NCBI GenBank assembly: GCA_963836585.1
Contig: CAWIJV010000001.1
Location: 62,001-126,000 of the forward strand
DNA: 64,000 bases
Direction of reading: 5' to 3'
Origin: BTUB01 sp963836585
GTDB lineage: Bacteria; Babelota; Babeliae; Babelales; Vermiphilaceae
Positions 48,519-58,025 of the stretch are shown here, piece after piece; position 1 is the first letter of the stretch; every line of letters starts with the position of its first letter. The notes beneath the pieces were generated by a model. It had not been told where the DNA came from and did not search any database. It was given only the letters and a program-made list of their open reading frames with translations. The position numbers were made by a program, and so were the translations under genes.

Positions 48519-49399
48519 AAACCGATGCTCCATGATGCCCACAGGGTGGTAATAAATTTATTGCTATACGATGCTTTTTTATGGTCAAAAGCACATGAAA
48601 TATACCACAGCAAGCGATTAACCACATTGTGCGATAAAAAATGGTATTTATACACAAAGTAAAAGGTGCTTCTGGTGTAATTATTTTGAGCTGCAATATC
48701 ATCAAGAGAGGGCGAAATATGGCTGCTCGCATTGAAGCGGGCTGTATACCCGAATTCATACCCGTGCAAATCCCAATTTTTTTTGAAGGAAATAAGAAGA
48801 TCTATCACATTGCCCAGAGTAAACCTATATTTTTGATCAAGATCATTAAGAGCCGTTCGGGGAAAATAATAGATATAGCGCGCACCGTAGAAAAGGCCAT
48901 AAAGGTGGGTGAGTTCATAGGAGCCATCCAATTGGATACCGGTTCCTACTTGACCATAGCCAAATTGCGTATATTGCAGTGTATATATTTTATGGGTTGG
49001 GATGCCCAATAATCCTGATGCGGTTACTCTTGAATGCTCATTAGGTATAAAATTGCGCCCTGCCGTAAAAAGAATATCATCAGTCTCTGTTCCGGAGAAA
49101 AGAGTAGTAGTCGGCGAAGCTTCTTTAACATGGGATATGGCGCCATCGATGCGAAAATAGTAGGGTTTAAAATTATAAATATATGAACCTAATCCACCAA
49201 AAAAATTTTTACTTATCCCATTATATTGTTTGAGATACTGATCGAACAGAAGTCCCAGAAGCATATTCTTTTTTGAGTTTTTATATAATGGCTGTTTGGT
49301 GATTTGCGCGACGCGAAAGTTATATACCATTGAAATAGCCGCCGGGCACATCTGTGGCATGAGTAAGCACAATAAGAAAATAGGTGTTATATACTTCAT
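48515..49399 (-). CDS. Outer-membrane barrel protein, 294 aa
   Basis: Signal peptide (MKYITPIFLLCLLMPQMCPA) followed by alternating aromatic/polar strands (YIYNFKPYYFRIDGAISHV, FGYGQVGTGIQLDGSYEL, YRFTLGNVIDLLISFKKNWD) and a final SIGF with terminal Phe. This pattern indicates a beta-barrel; no family recognised. Confidence 0.7.
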   Translation of the reverse strand: MKYITPIFLLCLLMPQMCPAAISMVYNFRVAQITKQPLYKNSKKNMLLGLLFDQYLKQYNGISKNFFGGLGSYIYNFKPYYFRIDGAISHVKEASPTTTLFSGTETDDILFTAGRNFIPNEHSRVTASGLLGIPTHKIYTLQYTQFGYGQVGTGIQLDGSYELTHLYGLFYGARYIYYFPRTALNDLDQKYRFTLGNVIDLLISFKKNWDLHGYEFGYTARFNASSHISPSLDDIAAQNNYTRSTFYFVYKYHFLSHNVVNRLLWYISCAFDHKKASYSNKFITTLWASWSIGF

Positions 49400-49495
49400 G
49401 CCTTTAGTATGTTCATAAAATTAAGAAGATGCAAAAGGCGGCTAAATTCGCTAAGATTATTACGTAAATTTTAACCCTATAACAGCGAGATTTTT

Positions 49496-49801
49496 ATGAA
49501 AAAAACTTTGCTTTCAATAATACTGTTACTGGCAGTGGTGCAACCGGCTCAAGCTATCCTGATGACCAATGATGGAATAGATAGTGGCAGAGGCTTTCTT
49601 AGATGGGATGATTTAATCAGTCTTCCTAAACGAGTGAATGCTCGAATGGACACTTTTGAAGCTAAAATTAATAGGCTGCAAAATTTGTGTATCATTGGCA
49701 TGGTGGGTGTTGCTGCAGCATTGATATATATGAAGTGGGTTAATAAGCCGCAGCAGCAGGCAGATGATGAAAGCGATCTGGTAATAGTAAATAATATTTG
49801 A
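49496..49801 (+). CDS. Small exported or anchored protein, 101 aa
   Basis: Signal peptide MKKTLLSIILLLAVVQPAQA, a coiled stretch (RVNARMDTFEAKINRLQNL), one membrane helix (CIIGMVGVAAALIYMKWV) and an acidic tail. No family recognised. Its terminator hairpin has been split by an IS insertion. Confidence 0.7.
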   Translation: MKKTLLSIILLLAVVQPAQAILMTNDGIDSGRGFLRWDDLISLPKRVNARMDTFEAKINRLQNLCIIGMVGVAAALIYMKWVNKPQQQADDESDLVIVNNI

Positions 49802-49856
49802 TCAAGTTATTGCTTTCCAGTTCCATAATGTATTACTCCTAGTTTAATAAGAACTA

Positions 49857-50709
49857 GGTTCTGTGAACCAAATTTAAAAAATGCATAAATAAAAAGTAAG
49901 CTTCCTTTTAAAGAGCTATCAAACACCTAAAAAAGGAAGCCATAATGCATTACTTGCTTAAAGATACAGAATTTACAGAAATATTGAAATTTTTAAGTCA
50001 AATTAAGGGAATTCATAAAAATGATGCCGAGCGGCTGCGCAAATTTCTTGAAGCGGTTGTTTACACACTTAGAACTGGCTGCCAGTGGCGATTACTCCCT
50101 TTTTATTATGGTAATTGGAGAGCCGTTCATAAGCGGTTTAAGCAATGGAGTAAACGTGGTATTTGGAAAAAATTATTTGAATTTGTACAGAAGGATCCAG
50201 ATATGGACCTTGGCATGATTGACTCTACGATTGTTCGTTCACATGCATGTTCAGCTGGCTATGGATTTCAAGAACAGCAAGCGTTGGGTCGTAGTAAAGG
50301 GGGATTCACAACTAAGATACATGCTTTCGTGGACGCATTAGGTCTGCCTCTTAAATTCATTTTGACGGCAGGTAATCGTAATGATATTACTCAAGCAAAG
50401 CATTTATGTGAGGGTGTTTTTGATATTCCCATAGTTGCCGACAAGGCGTACGATTGCGATGATTTTGTTGAAAACATTGGAAAGAAGGGATGTGAGGCGA
50501 ATATTCCTTCGCGAAAGAATCGTAAAAAACCACGTTCTTATGATGAACATCTTTATAAAGAACGGCATCTTATCGAGTGCTTTTTCGGCAAAATTAAACA
50601 TTTTCGTAGAATTTTTTCCAGATTTGATAAATCGGCCCAGTCCTATTTATCTTTTCTGCATTTCGTAGGAGCTTTAATATGGCTCAGATAAAATTTGGTT
50701 CACAGAACC
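49857..50709 (+). mobile_element. IS5-family insertion sequence (IS427-like), complete
   Basis: 853 bp with perfect 19-bp terminal inverted repeats GGTTCTGTGAACCAAATTT (49857-49875, 50691-50709) and a TA target duplication (49855-49856, 50710-50711). One intact transposase gene. Confidence 0.93.
49945..50691 (+). CDS. IS5-family transposase
   Basis: A 248-aa DDE transposase. The N-terminal part has LRKFLEAVVYTLRTGCQWRLLP and KRFKQWSKRGIWKKLFE. Catalytic Asp residues sit in MIDSTIVRSH and VADKAYDCDDF, the Glu in LIECFFGKIKHFRRI. A single frame, unlike many IS427 relatives that need frameshifting. AAGGAAG lies before the ATG. The stop lies at the edge of the right terminal repeat. Probably active. 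Confidence 0.93.
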   Translation: MHYLLKDTEFTEILKFLSQIKGIHKNDAERLRKFLEAVVYTLRTGCQWRLLPFYYGNWRAVHKRFKQWSKRGIWKKLFEFVQKDPDMDLGMIDSTIVRSHACSAGYGFQEQQALGRSKGGFTTKIHAFVDALGLPLKFILTAGNRNDITQAKHLCEGVFDIPIVADKAYDCDDFVENIGKKGCEANIPSRKNRKKPRSYDEHLYKERHLIECFFGKIKHFRRIFSRFDKSAQSYLSFLHFVGALIWLR

Positions 50710-50743
50710 TAGGAGTAATTTTTTTTATAACCAGGAGATTCAT

Positions 50744-52105
50744 ATGAGAATCATTTTCTTATTTTCACTGCTGCTATCGGTGGCTGCTTATGCGCAAGAA
50801 CCCAATACCGTGGTGGCAACTATTAATGTGGGCATCACGCCTGCTGGGCTGGCCGTGACGCCGAATAATCAATATGTCTATGTTGCCAATAATAATAATT
50901 ATGGGCTTACCGGGCAAGATTCGGTGACTGTGATAAACGCCGCTACAAATCTTCCGGTAACCACTATCTTTGATCCAAGCTTTAATCAGCCATATACGGT
51001 GACTATTAATGCGGAAGGCACCAAGGCCTACGTGACCAATAGTGCTGCCCGAACGGTGACGATTATAGATATAGCAAATAATACTGTTATTGGAACCATA
51101 AGTGGTTTTGACGGGCCATCAGGACTGGTTATTACTCCGAGTGGTAGCACTGCCTATGTAAATAATTATGGTGGCCCTATAGCCGGCAGTGGAAATGGCA
51201 ATACCGTGAGCGTTGTTAATCTAAATAATAATACTATCACTGACACCATTACAGTAGGGCAGGCGCCAGCCGCGCTGGCTATAACGCCTAATGGTGAGTA
51301 TGTCTATGTTGGTAATTATGTTACGGGTAATGTAGGCACCATGAGTGTGATACAGACGAGTAATAACACCGTAGTTGATACGTTCAGCGGCTTGTTTGGG
51401 CCATTTAATATTGCAATTACGCCTAATGGTGAATATGCCTATGTAACCAATTTTGGCAGTAACAATTTTGAGCCGTATGGCACCACGGTGAGTGTGGTTG
51501 ATATAAGTAACAATACGATCGTTGCGACGATTCCTTTGGGTATACAGCCGGCGGCACTTGCGATTACGCCTGATGGCAGATTAGCCTATGCGAGCAATTA
51601 TAATACACTCTATGCTGCTACCGGGTTTAATAATCTAACGCCGGGCCAGGGGACCGTTAACATTATTGATATTGCAACTAATACCGTGATTTCTCCCACG
51701 ATAGCCGTTGATCAAGCTCCTGCCGGAATTGCCATATCGCCTGATGGTGAGTTTGCCTATGTTTCTAATTTTATTTCCAATACGGTGAATGTAATTGCGC
51801 TGCAATCATTTTACATCACGGGGCTCACCGGCTGCCAAAATTCGAATGTATTCTTGCTGCAAGAAGATCTTATCAATCAACTCACCTGGAATGTTACCGG
51901 CACATCATTACCGGTGAGCTACTCTATTTATCGCGATGCGGGGCTTACCGATTTAGTTGCCACGATCCCTGCAACCAGCGGGCCCTTGACCTATTATGAT
52001 CATAATAGAACGCAAAATGTGAATAATGCCTACTATGTTATCGGCACCAATTCGGCCGGCACGGTTTCAACACCGGTTGAATTCACCGTCACTCAAAATT
52101 GTTAA
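50744..52105 (+). CDS. Exported YVTN beta-propeller protein
   Basis: A 453-aa protein. Signal peptide (MRIIFLFSLLLSVAAYAQ), then about seven YncE-like blades with the pattern PAGLAVTPN..YVYVAN.....V.VIN..TN.V..TI (residues ~20-350), and a C-terminal Fn3-like domain (LTWNVTGTSLPVSYSIYRDA). Such propellers bind ligands or partners in the periplasm or at the surface. It follows the IS element by 34 nt, so read-through from the broken terminator may affect it. Confidence 0.85.
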   Translation: MRIIFLFSLLLSVAAYAQEPNTVVATINVGITPAGLAVTPNNQYVYVANNNNYGLTGQDSVTVINAATNLPVTTIFDPSFNQPYTVTINAEGTKAYVTNSAARTVTIIDIANNTVIGTISGFDGPSGLVITPSGSTAYVNNYGGPIAGSGNGNTVSVVNLNNNTITDTITVGQAPAALAITPNGEYVYVGNYVTGNVGTMSVIQTSNNTVVDTFSGLFGPFNIAITPNGEYAYVTNFGSNNFEPYGTTVSVVDISNNTIVATIPLGIQPAALAITPDGRLAYASNYNTLYAATGFNNLTPGQGTVNIIDIATNTVISPTIAVDQAPAGIAISPDGEFAYVSNFISNTVNVIALQSFYITGLTGCQNSNVFLLQEDLINQLTWNVTGTSLPVSYSIYRDAGLTDLVATIPATSGPLTYYDHNRTQNVNNAYYVIGTNSAGTVSTPVEFTVTQNC

Positions 52106-52126
52106 TGAAATAAAGGAGAAACCAAT

Positions 52127-52747
52127 ATGTTGAAGTCAAAAATATCAGCCTATTTTTTAGTGGCGCTGTGTGTGGCGGGTGGCGCTTGCGTCTATGCTCG
52201 AGATGTATTGCTGGAATTTAAAGCAGCCTACTTTTTGCCAACCGGCTCGCGCTTTAAACAAATTTATCATGGCAGCGCGCTGTATGGCCCGGAACTCACG
52301 GTGCAGTTGTGCGATGATTCTTGTTGGTATGGATTTTTTAGCGTCGACTATTTTTCTAAGAGTGGCCACACGGTGAATTTTGATACACCGACCAAAGTAA
52401 CTTTGGTGCCATTGGGCTTTGGTTTAAAATATTTTGCATCGGGGTGCTGGTGTAATTGCGACTACGTTAATTTCTATCTGGGCCTTGGATTCCAACCGGT
52501 GCGCGTGCATACCTTTGATAACTCGCCCTATGTGGTGCAGCGGCAGACCGTGTGGGCGCTTGGCGGCATTGCAAAAATAGGCGCCTATATTGATCTGAGT
52601 TGTGATTTCTTGCTCGATCTGTTTATTGATTATTCTTTTGCAAAAGCTAAATCCCACGTGAATCAATCGCAAAGTGGCCCGGTGATTCCTCTCTCATCGA
52701 GCGTGAGCGGCGCAATTTTTGGCGGTGGCCTCGTGTATCGGTTTTAA
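52127..52747 (+). CDS. Small outer-membrane barrel protein, 206 aa
   Basis: Signal peptide (to ~residue 24), strands such as LLEFKAAYFLPTGSRFKQIY, LVPLGFGLKYFAS and AIFGGGLVYRF with terminal Phe: an eight-stranded barrel of OmpW or OmpA-like size. Contains a Cys cluster (CWCNCD). Probably co-transcribed with the propeller gene 21 nt upstream. Confidence 0.72.
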   Translation: MLKSKISAYFLVALCVAGGACVYARDVLLEFKAAYFLPTGSRFKQIYHGSALYGPELTVQLCDDSCWYGFFSVDYFSKSGHTVNFDTPTKVTLVPLGFGLKYFASGCWCNCDYVNFYLGLGFQPVRVHTFDNSPYVVQRQTVWALGGIAKIGAYIDLSCDFLLDLFIDYSFAKAKSHVNQSQSGPVIPLSSSVSGAIFGGGLVYRF

Positions 52748-53512
52748 TTAAGCGATTTTTTCCAGTGTTAATGATCCTACGCCGGTCAAAGTAATAGTTA
52801 CGGTGCTATTGAGGTTGAGGCTTACTACATCACCGGCATTTAATACCAATAATGCTTGGCCAACAGCGGAATAATCTACTTGTGCTGCCAATACAGGGTA
52901 GATACTTCCCAATTGTGATACTCCGTTTACCGTGATCGAGAAGACGCCCACTGCTCCGAGTGCTATGGTAGGTGCAATAAAGTAAGTAACTAAATAAACG
53001 CCGGTAACTTGAGGTACCACGGTGGTAGTAGTTGGATGAGTTACATTAAATAAAGGACCACTGGCAGGAAGTGGAATTGGATTATTACCACTTGCTAATA
53101 CCAGAGAAATAGTGTTGTTATACACATTGCCGTAGGCGGCCAGGCTTCCCAATGAGATTGGGCCGGTTAATGAAGAGCCGGCACCGGTGGTTGATGGAAC
53201 GTATCCGGAAATAGTGCCGCATGCATTAATATTGCCGCCAACACCTACGCCGCCTGCTACCACAAGTGCGCCGCTCGTGCAGCCGGTGCTTGGTGCGGTG
53301 CTAAAAATAGTTTCGGTGCCACAGACGGTGAGATTTCCTCCGATCTGCTCATTACCTGTAACGCACAAATTTTGTGTTACTAAACTGCAGAATTGTGCCG
53401 CACCGGTTACTCCTGCGCAGGGAGTAGGGCACGCAGCTTTAAGAGATACTGATGAAAGAGAGCAGAGCGCAACAAGAGCAACTGCTTTATAGTGGGTGTA
53501 TGAAAAATTCAT
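52748..53512 (-). CDS. Exported fibre-like protein with GGVG motif and C1q/BclA-like end
   Basis: ATG 53512 (MNFSYTHYKAVALVALCSLS) was chosen because AAAGGAG lies upstream. After a signal peptide come Cys-rich CPTPCAGVTGAAQFC, LCVTGNEQIGGNLTVCG and CTSGALVVAGGVGVGGNINACG, the same units as in the big surface proteins. The C-terminal ~130 residues (VTGVYLVTYFIAP, VFSITVNGVSQLG, LLVLNAGDVVSLNL) resemble trimeric BclA/C1q-like tips. Likely a short relative of the surface fibres. Confidence 0.75.
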   Translation of the reverse strand: MNFSYTHYKAVALVALCSLSSVSLKAACPTPCAGVTGAAQFCSLVTQNLCVTGNEQIGGNLTVCGTETIFSTAPSTGCTSGALVVAGGVGVGGNINACGTISGYVPSTTGAGSSLTGPISLGSLAAYGNVYNNTISLVLASGNNPIPLPASGPLFNVTHPTTTTVVPQVTGVYLVTYFIAPTIALGAVGVFSITVNGVSQLGSIYPVLAAQVDYSAVGQALLVLNAGDVVSLNLNSTVTITLTGVGSLTLEKIA

Positions 53513-53624
53513 AACATTCTCCTTTTGACTAACTAGAAAATATCTTATTTTTAATTTACGATAACTTTTTTTAAAAAACAATAAAAAATCGAACTTAAAA
53601 GAAAATCTGTGGATTTAATAACCA

Positions 53625-54053
53625 TTAATCTTCAAAACCGCCTTGGCGCATTTTTTTAACAAAGCCGCGCTGCTTTTTTTCTTGGAGCCGCGCCTCTTTT
53701 GCCGATGCTGAAATTCTGGTTTTCATTCGCTTCTTGGGAACATAGAGCGCTTTTTCGATAGTTTTTTGTAATTGAGTGAGCGCTGCTGTTTTATTATGTT
53801 GTTGGCTGCGCGATTCACTATTGTGAATAATCAGATCACCTTCTTGCGTGAGCCGTGATGTAAGATTTTCCAGCACTCGTGTTTTTTGCTCATCAGAAAG
53901 CGCGCTGGAATTTTTTGGGCTCCAACGCACACTGATGCGGCTTTCTGTTTTATTCACATGCTGCCCACCAGCCCCTCCGGATCGGCTGGTGGTAATTTCA
54001 ATCTCATACGCGGGAATAATAATGCCGTTTTTTAATAGTATATCGCTGCTCAT
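53625..54053 (-). CDS. arfB: ArfB-type peptidyl-tRNA hydrolase (ribosome rescue)
   Basis: A 142-aa codon-independent release factor homolog. The GGQ motif is in SRSGGAGGQHVNKTESRISV; the basic C-terminal tail (KKRMKTRISASAKEARLQEK...) enters the mRNA channel of stalled ribosomes. Length matches ArfB/YaeJ. GAGGATAAT lies before the ATG, which overlaps the stop of the upstream gene by 4 nt. Confidence 0.93.
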   Translation of the reverse strand: MSSDILLKNGIIIPAYEIEITTSRSGGAGGQHVNKTESRISVRWSPKNSSALSDEQKTRVLENLTSRLTQEGDLIIHNSESRSQQHNKTAALTQLQKTIEKALYVPKKRMKTRISASAKEARLQEKKQRGFVKKMRQGGFED

Positions 54054-54736
54054 ATTATCCTCGATGATAACGACACCGTGGCCGCTTGTGTGCCGGTGAC
54101 ATCGCCAAGCAAAGGTCCGAGTAAATTGGTTGCCGAACTTGCATTTCCATTGAGATTCGCATTAACGGTGTTTGCCGTTAAGGTATTAACATTTGAAATA
54201 TTGCCACTATTATCGAGGGTGACTATCGATTGTTGAATATTATCAACACCGCTGCCTAAATCAACGCGAAGTATCGCATTACTCAGGCCAAAGGGCAATG
54301 CGGATGAAACATTGCCTGCGCCGGACGGCGTGCCATATACTAAATTTCCATGCCCATCACTGCCTAAAAATGTGCCGGCAGCGCCAACGATTGAGGGCCA
54401 GTTGGCAGTGTTGCCATTCTTGGTGATCCCATTGAGAGTGACATTGCCGCTATCATCAACGAGCACGGTAGAATTTTTCAAAAGATTGCCAGAACTATTA
54501 GCGAAGCGTGGCACCGCATTGGGCGTTGATGGCGAAGGGCCTTGCACGTAGGTGGCATTATTAATGGTACCTTGAACGGTTAAGTTTCCTAAAATAATTG
54601 CATCTTGAGCAACGCCGAGTTCATTCACGCTGAGCAATCCAAGAACCGACACATCTTTAAAAATTTTACTTTTTACGTCAGCATTAGTGTTGAAGAGTAA
54701 AAAAAGTGACAGGCCTATAATTCTTGGATAATGCAT
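54050..54736 (-). CDS. Exported tail-fibre-like protein, 228 aa
   Basis: Signal peptide (to ~residue 19), then LGNLTVQGTINNATYVQG, VDDSGNVTLNGITKNGNTAN and VTLDNSGNISNVNTLTANTV with NASSATNLLGPLLGDVTGTQ, all typical of phage tail-fibre or fibre-shaft repeats. It ends abruptly in SLSSRII at the arfB start, which suggests truncation or fusion of the 3' end. AAAAAGGAT before the ATG is preserved inside the IS target duplication. Confidence 0.65.
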   Translation of the reverse strand: MHYPRIIGLSLFLLFNTNADVKSKIFKDVSVLGLLSVNELGVAQDAIILGNLTVQGTINNATYVQGPSPSTPNAVPRFANSSGNLLKNSTVLVDDSGNVTLNGITKNGNTANWPSIVGAAGTFLGSDGHGNLVYGTPSGAGNVSSALPFGLSNAILRVDLGSGVDNIQQSIVTLDNSGNISNVNTLTANTVNANLNGNASSATNLLGPLLGDVTGTQAATVSLSSRII

Positions 54737-54873
54737 ACTATTGGTATCCTTTTTAAAATAGTGTCAACGCAATGTGAAAAGTTCCGGTTTTTAGCAAAGT
54801 GAAAAGTTCCTCTTTTCAACCGCTTTGCTAACCCACTTAAAAGCATAAATTTTAAACCATAAATAACCTCCAT

Positions 54874-56199
54874 TTATCGACCTAAAGATTGCAAGGCCAA
54901 GTTGTCTAAATAGGACTTCTCTAAGCTGCTCAGGTAAGGTATGCCTAGCCCTTCAAAGCCCCCCTCGCAAAGTGAAAAGTTCTGTTTAGCTACTTCTTCC
55001 GGAGCATCGATTAAATCTCCCATAAGGGCATATTCAATAGGGCTCAATTTAGTGCGCTTTCTGGTTCCAACTTGCTCGAACTCCAAAGTTGATTTTCGGG
55101 CAACAAGTGACAGCTGGCCATCCAAATGTTCACGAACAGTCACAGAGTCTTTTGGCCTTACCAAAACAGAGTTTCTATTCATCAGCTGCAAAATTTTATT
55201 CTTATACGAAATGGTATAATCGTTCATCACAACACGTTTTTGCTTTGTGCATAAAATGTTGTTTAAATCGGCATCAGCGAGAGAAATATGCGCATCGCCT
55301 TGCTTGGCCGGAGGCTCAGCATATCTCGCGTTATGATCGGCTATAAACCAGCCCTCATGAACAAAGCGATTAGCCTCCTCCATGGTAGAGATTTTAGCCA
55401 TTCTCATTTCCTTGATAAGGCGATCCTGCATGGTTCTATTACATCGTTCTACACGGCCCTTTGCCTGAGGGCTCCGAGCATGAATAACCTCAATACCCAG
55501 CTCTTTCATAGCACGTTCAAACTGAGTTATTTTTTCACGATTTTCATTATTTGTGTTGACGCTAAAAACTGATCCATAATCAACATAAAAAGAGGTCGGT
55601 TTGCCAAACCTTTCAAAGTACTTTTTGGTTGCTGACATAACCGCATGAACCGACTCGCCATCCACAAATTCAAGCCATAAAATTTGGCTTGTTGCGTCAT
55701 CGATGAAAACAAGCAAAGTGCATGGTTTGCCACGCCCCTCGAACCAATCGTGGGGTGAGCCATCAAGCTGCACCATCAGCCCAAATAACTCACGACGTTC
55801 ACGTCGTTTTCGACGCTTACCTTTCTTCCGAGTGTCGTAACTTATGCCATCTGCTCGCATTGCCTTACGCAAGGTCTCCCTGCTTATTTTTATGTCATAA
55901 TACTTCACAAGTTTTTCAGCAGCAAAAGTGGGGCCAAAGCCTACCCAATCTGATCGTAACAACTCAAGGGCGAGGGCGCACTGATCAGGATTCCAACGCT
56001 TCAGGCTAGGTCTTCCTCTGCCTTTGTGTACCAGCCCCAGATCACCCTGTTTTAGGTACCTTTTGAGCTTGGCTTGAACCCATCTTGGCGTAATCTTAAG
56101 CATCTGTGCTGCTACCTCCTGAGTCACCTCTCCCTCGGCCAACTTCTTAAAAACAATCAGCTGTTCTCTTTCTTTCCTGTTCATGATAATTTTATCCAT
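54874..56199 (-). CDS. IS1202-type transposase
   Basis: A 441-aa DDE transposase. N-terminal helix-turn-helix (ITPRWVQAKLKRYLKQGDLG), then catalytic Asp in LMVQLDGSPHDWF, Asp in SFYVDYGSVF and Glu in GRVERCNRTMQDRL, and a long C-terminal basic domain, as in the ISNCY IS1202 group. The frame is intact. No strong ribosome site is seen at the ATG; MNRKERE at 56184 is an alternative start. The second IS lies beyond its promoter side, so expression may be altered. Confidence 0.88.
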   Translation of the reverse strand: MDKIIMNRKEREQLIVFKKLAEGEVTQEVAAQMLKITPRWVQAKLKRYLKQGDLGLVHKGRGRPSLKRWNPDQCALALELLRSDWVGFGPTFAAEKLVKYYDIKISRETLRKAMRADGISYDTRKKGKRRKRRERRELFGLMVQLDGSPHDWFEGRGKPCTLLVFIDDATSQILWLEFVDGESVHAVMSATKKYFERFGKPTSFYVDYGSVFSVNTNNENREKITQFERAMKELGIEVIHARSPQAKGRVERCNRTMQDRLIKEMRMAKISTMEEANRFVHEGWFIADHNARYAEPPAKQGDAHISLADADLNNILCTKQKRVVMNDYTISYKNKILQLMNRNSVLVRPKDSVTVREHLDGQLSLVARKSTLEFEQVGTRKRTKLSPIEYALMGDLIDAPEEVAKQNFSLCEGGFEGLGIPYLSSLEKSYLDNLALQSLGR

Positions 56200-56297
56200 A
56201 GAAAGTTCCGGATTTTGCGGTTTGGCTTGGCTTTTTATCTATTCTTAGCCTACCCCAAAACCGGAACTTTTCATTTTGCACAACTATAGGAACTTAT

Positions 56298-57903
56298 CAG
56301 GAACTCCCGCTAACAAAAACAACCCTTTAGTATCGCATTCGTAAAAATTTATTTTCGTAAACTTTTTTTGGTATGCTGTAGCCACTCTATCAAAATTTGA
56401 ATAGGAAGTGGACCATGGAAAAGCCAAGAAAAGATTTTTCTGCTACGGGGATGATACGCATTGTCCGTAGCGCATTCAAGAAGACCAAAACACCCCAAAT
56501 AAAAGGTAATCGGAGCAATCCGATATCACTCGAAGATTGCTTGATGTCTGCATTTGCGATGTTTAGTCTCAAATTTCCTTCGCTCCTGCAATTTGACAAT
56601 CATATGTATGAACCGGACACGGTGCATGTCAATTTAAAAAATTTATATGACATCCAAAACGTACCCAGTGATACGTACATGCGTGAGCGAGTTGATGAAG
56701 TTGAGCCGGACGAAATTAGCCCTATTTTCAAAACTATTTTTGCGCATCTTCAGCGAGGGAAAGCGCTGGAAGGCTTTCAATTTATCAATGGCTATTATCT
56801 GCTTTCAGTCGATGGCACCGGTTTCTTTTCATCCTCCACCGTGCATTGTGAAAATTGCTGTGTGAAAGAGCATCGAGACGGCACAAAAACTTACTACCAT
56901 CAAATGTTATGCGGTTCGCTGGTCCATCCCGGTCAGAAGACGGTGATCCCCTTGGCTCCTGAGCCAATCATGAAGTCGGACGGCGATACCAAAAATGACT
57001 GCGAGCTGAATGCTGCCAAGCGTTTTATTGAGCGGCTTCGCAGAGAACATCCGCATTTAAAAATAATTTTCTTGGGCGATGGCATCACCAGCAATGCGCC
57101 ATTTATCAAAATGCTTGAGGATGCCGGTATTTCATACATACTGGGGGCCAAACCGGGTAATCATAAAGCATTATTTGAGTTTACCCGTGGCATATGCAAT
57201 GAATCTGAGTATCGCGCCAAAGATGGCGGCGCCATTCATCAGTATCGCTTTTGCAATGGGGTGCCGCTCAATGACACTCATCCTGACGTGAAAGTAAATT
57301 TTCTGGATTATATCGAAATTGGGTCCAAAGGAAAAAAGCAGTGCTTCAGCTGGGTAACCGATCTGAAAATTTCTGAAGCTACGGTTCATGACATTATGCG
57401 AGGAGGAAGATGTCGATGGAAGATTGAGAATGAAACCTTGAACACGCTTAAAAACCAAAATTATCACTTCGAGCACAATTTTGGGCATGGCAAAAAAAAT
57501 TTGAGTACCATCTTTGGCATGCTCATGATGCTGGCTTTTTTAATTGATCAAGCGCAAGAGCTTTGCGATGCCCTTTTTCAGAAGGCGCTTTGCAAACAAA
57601 AGAAAAAGAAATATCTCTGGGAAAGAATGCGAGCATTGGCTTTGGATTATCTGGTAGAATCCTGGGAAGTTCTGTGGAGCGCCCTGGCCTATGGCCACAA
57701 AAAAATTGATCTCAAATCGATCACCAATAGCAGCTAAATTATTTACAGCTCGGGGAATATTAGGGTTTTGAAGCGTGTTTTTTATTAAACTAGTAATTTA
57801 CGGGGGGGGGTATGAGAGAAGATAGGTCTCGTATTTCCTTTTTTGGGGAATTTTTGACCAAACTTTATCTCTCAAAAAAACCGTTACTTAGCGGGAGCTC
57901 CTG
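56298..57903 (+). mobile_element. IS4-type element nested in the IS1202-type element
   Basis: 1606 bp with 16-bp imperfect inverted repeats CAGGAACTCCCGCTAA (56298-56313) and TTAGCGGGAGCTCCTG (57888-57903) and a 9-bp target duplication GGAACTTAT (56289-56297, 57904-57912). A G9 run lies at 57802-57810. Confidence 0.9.
56415..57737 (+). CDS. IS4-superfamily transposase
   Basis: ATG 56415 (MEKPRKDFSATGMIRIV) with AGGAAG upstream; 440 aa. DDE residues: Asp in LLSVDGTGFFSS, Asp in IIFLGDGITSNAPF, Glu in CRWKIENETLNTLK, the last resembling the YREK block of IS4 elements. The frame is intact. It carries a conserved Cys pair (CENCC) after the first Asp. Confidence 0.87.
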   Translation: MEKPRKDFSATGMIRIVRSAFKKTKTPQIKGNRSNPISLEDCLMSAFAMFSLKFPSLLQFDNHMYEPDTVHVNLKNLYDIQNVPSDTYMRERVDEVEPDEISPIFKTIFAHLQRGKALEGFQFINGYYLLSVDGTGFFSSSTVHCENCCVKEHRDGTKTYYHQMLCGSLVHPGQKTVIPLAPEPIMKSDGDTKNDCELNAAKRFIERLRREHPHLKIIFLGDGITSNAPFIKMLEDAGISYILGAKPGNHKALFEFTRGICNESEYRAKDGGAIHQYRFCNGVPLNDTHPDVKVNFLDYIEIGSKGKKQCFSWVTDLKISEATVHDIMRGGRCRWKIENETLNTLKNQNYHFEHNFGHGKKNLSTIFGMLMMLAFLIDQAQELCDALFQKALCKQKKKKYLWERMRALALDYLVESWEVLWSALAYGHKKIDLKSITNSS

Positions 57904-58025
57904 GGAACTTATCACTTTGCTACAACAATCCTTTTTAAAATAGTAGAATGTTCATTACCCTAGACATATACTATTTGACTACTGACATTCAATACTTGAT
58001 TAAAAATTTTTTTGGAGAAAATTTG

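Larger units (their letters stand above)
49832..50726 (+). terminator. Rho-independent terminator split by an IS element
   Basis: Left arm ATTACTCCTAGTT (49832-49844), loop TAATAAG, then AACTA (49852-49856). Across the IS, GGAGTAAT (50712-50719) completes AACTAGGAGTAAT, followed by a T-run to 50726. Removing the IS and one TA copy restores a perfect 13-bp stem. Confidence 0.85.
54762..57927. mobile_element. IS1202-type (ISNCY) element interrupted by a second IS
   Basis: Ends TGTCAACGCAATGTGAAAAG (left) and, reversed, TGTTGTAGCAAAGTGATAAG (right) share TGT....GCAA.GTGA.AAGTTCC. A 16-bp target duplication ATCCTTTTTAAAATAG flanks it (54746-54761, 57928-57943). Several AAAAGTTCC repeats lie near both ends. 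Without the nested element it is ~1551 bp. Confidence 0.88.

Noticed and set aside
54050..54736. A prophage remnant based on the tail-fibre-like gene
   Set aside because: No other phage gene is near. Fibre-like repeats are also common in this organism's own surface proteins.
57802..57810. G9 run as another contingency repeat
   Set aside because: It lies in the non-coding end of the IS4-type element, with no gene directly downstream to control.
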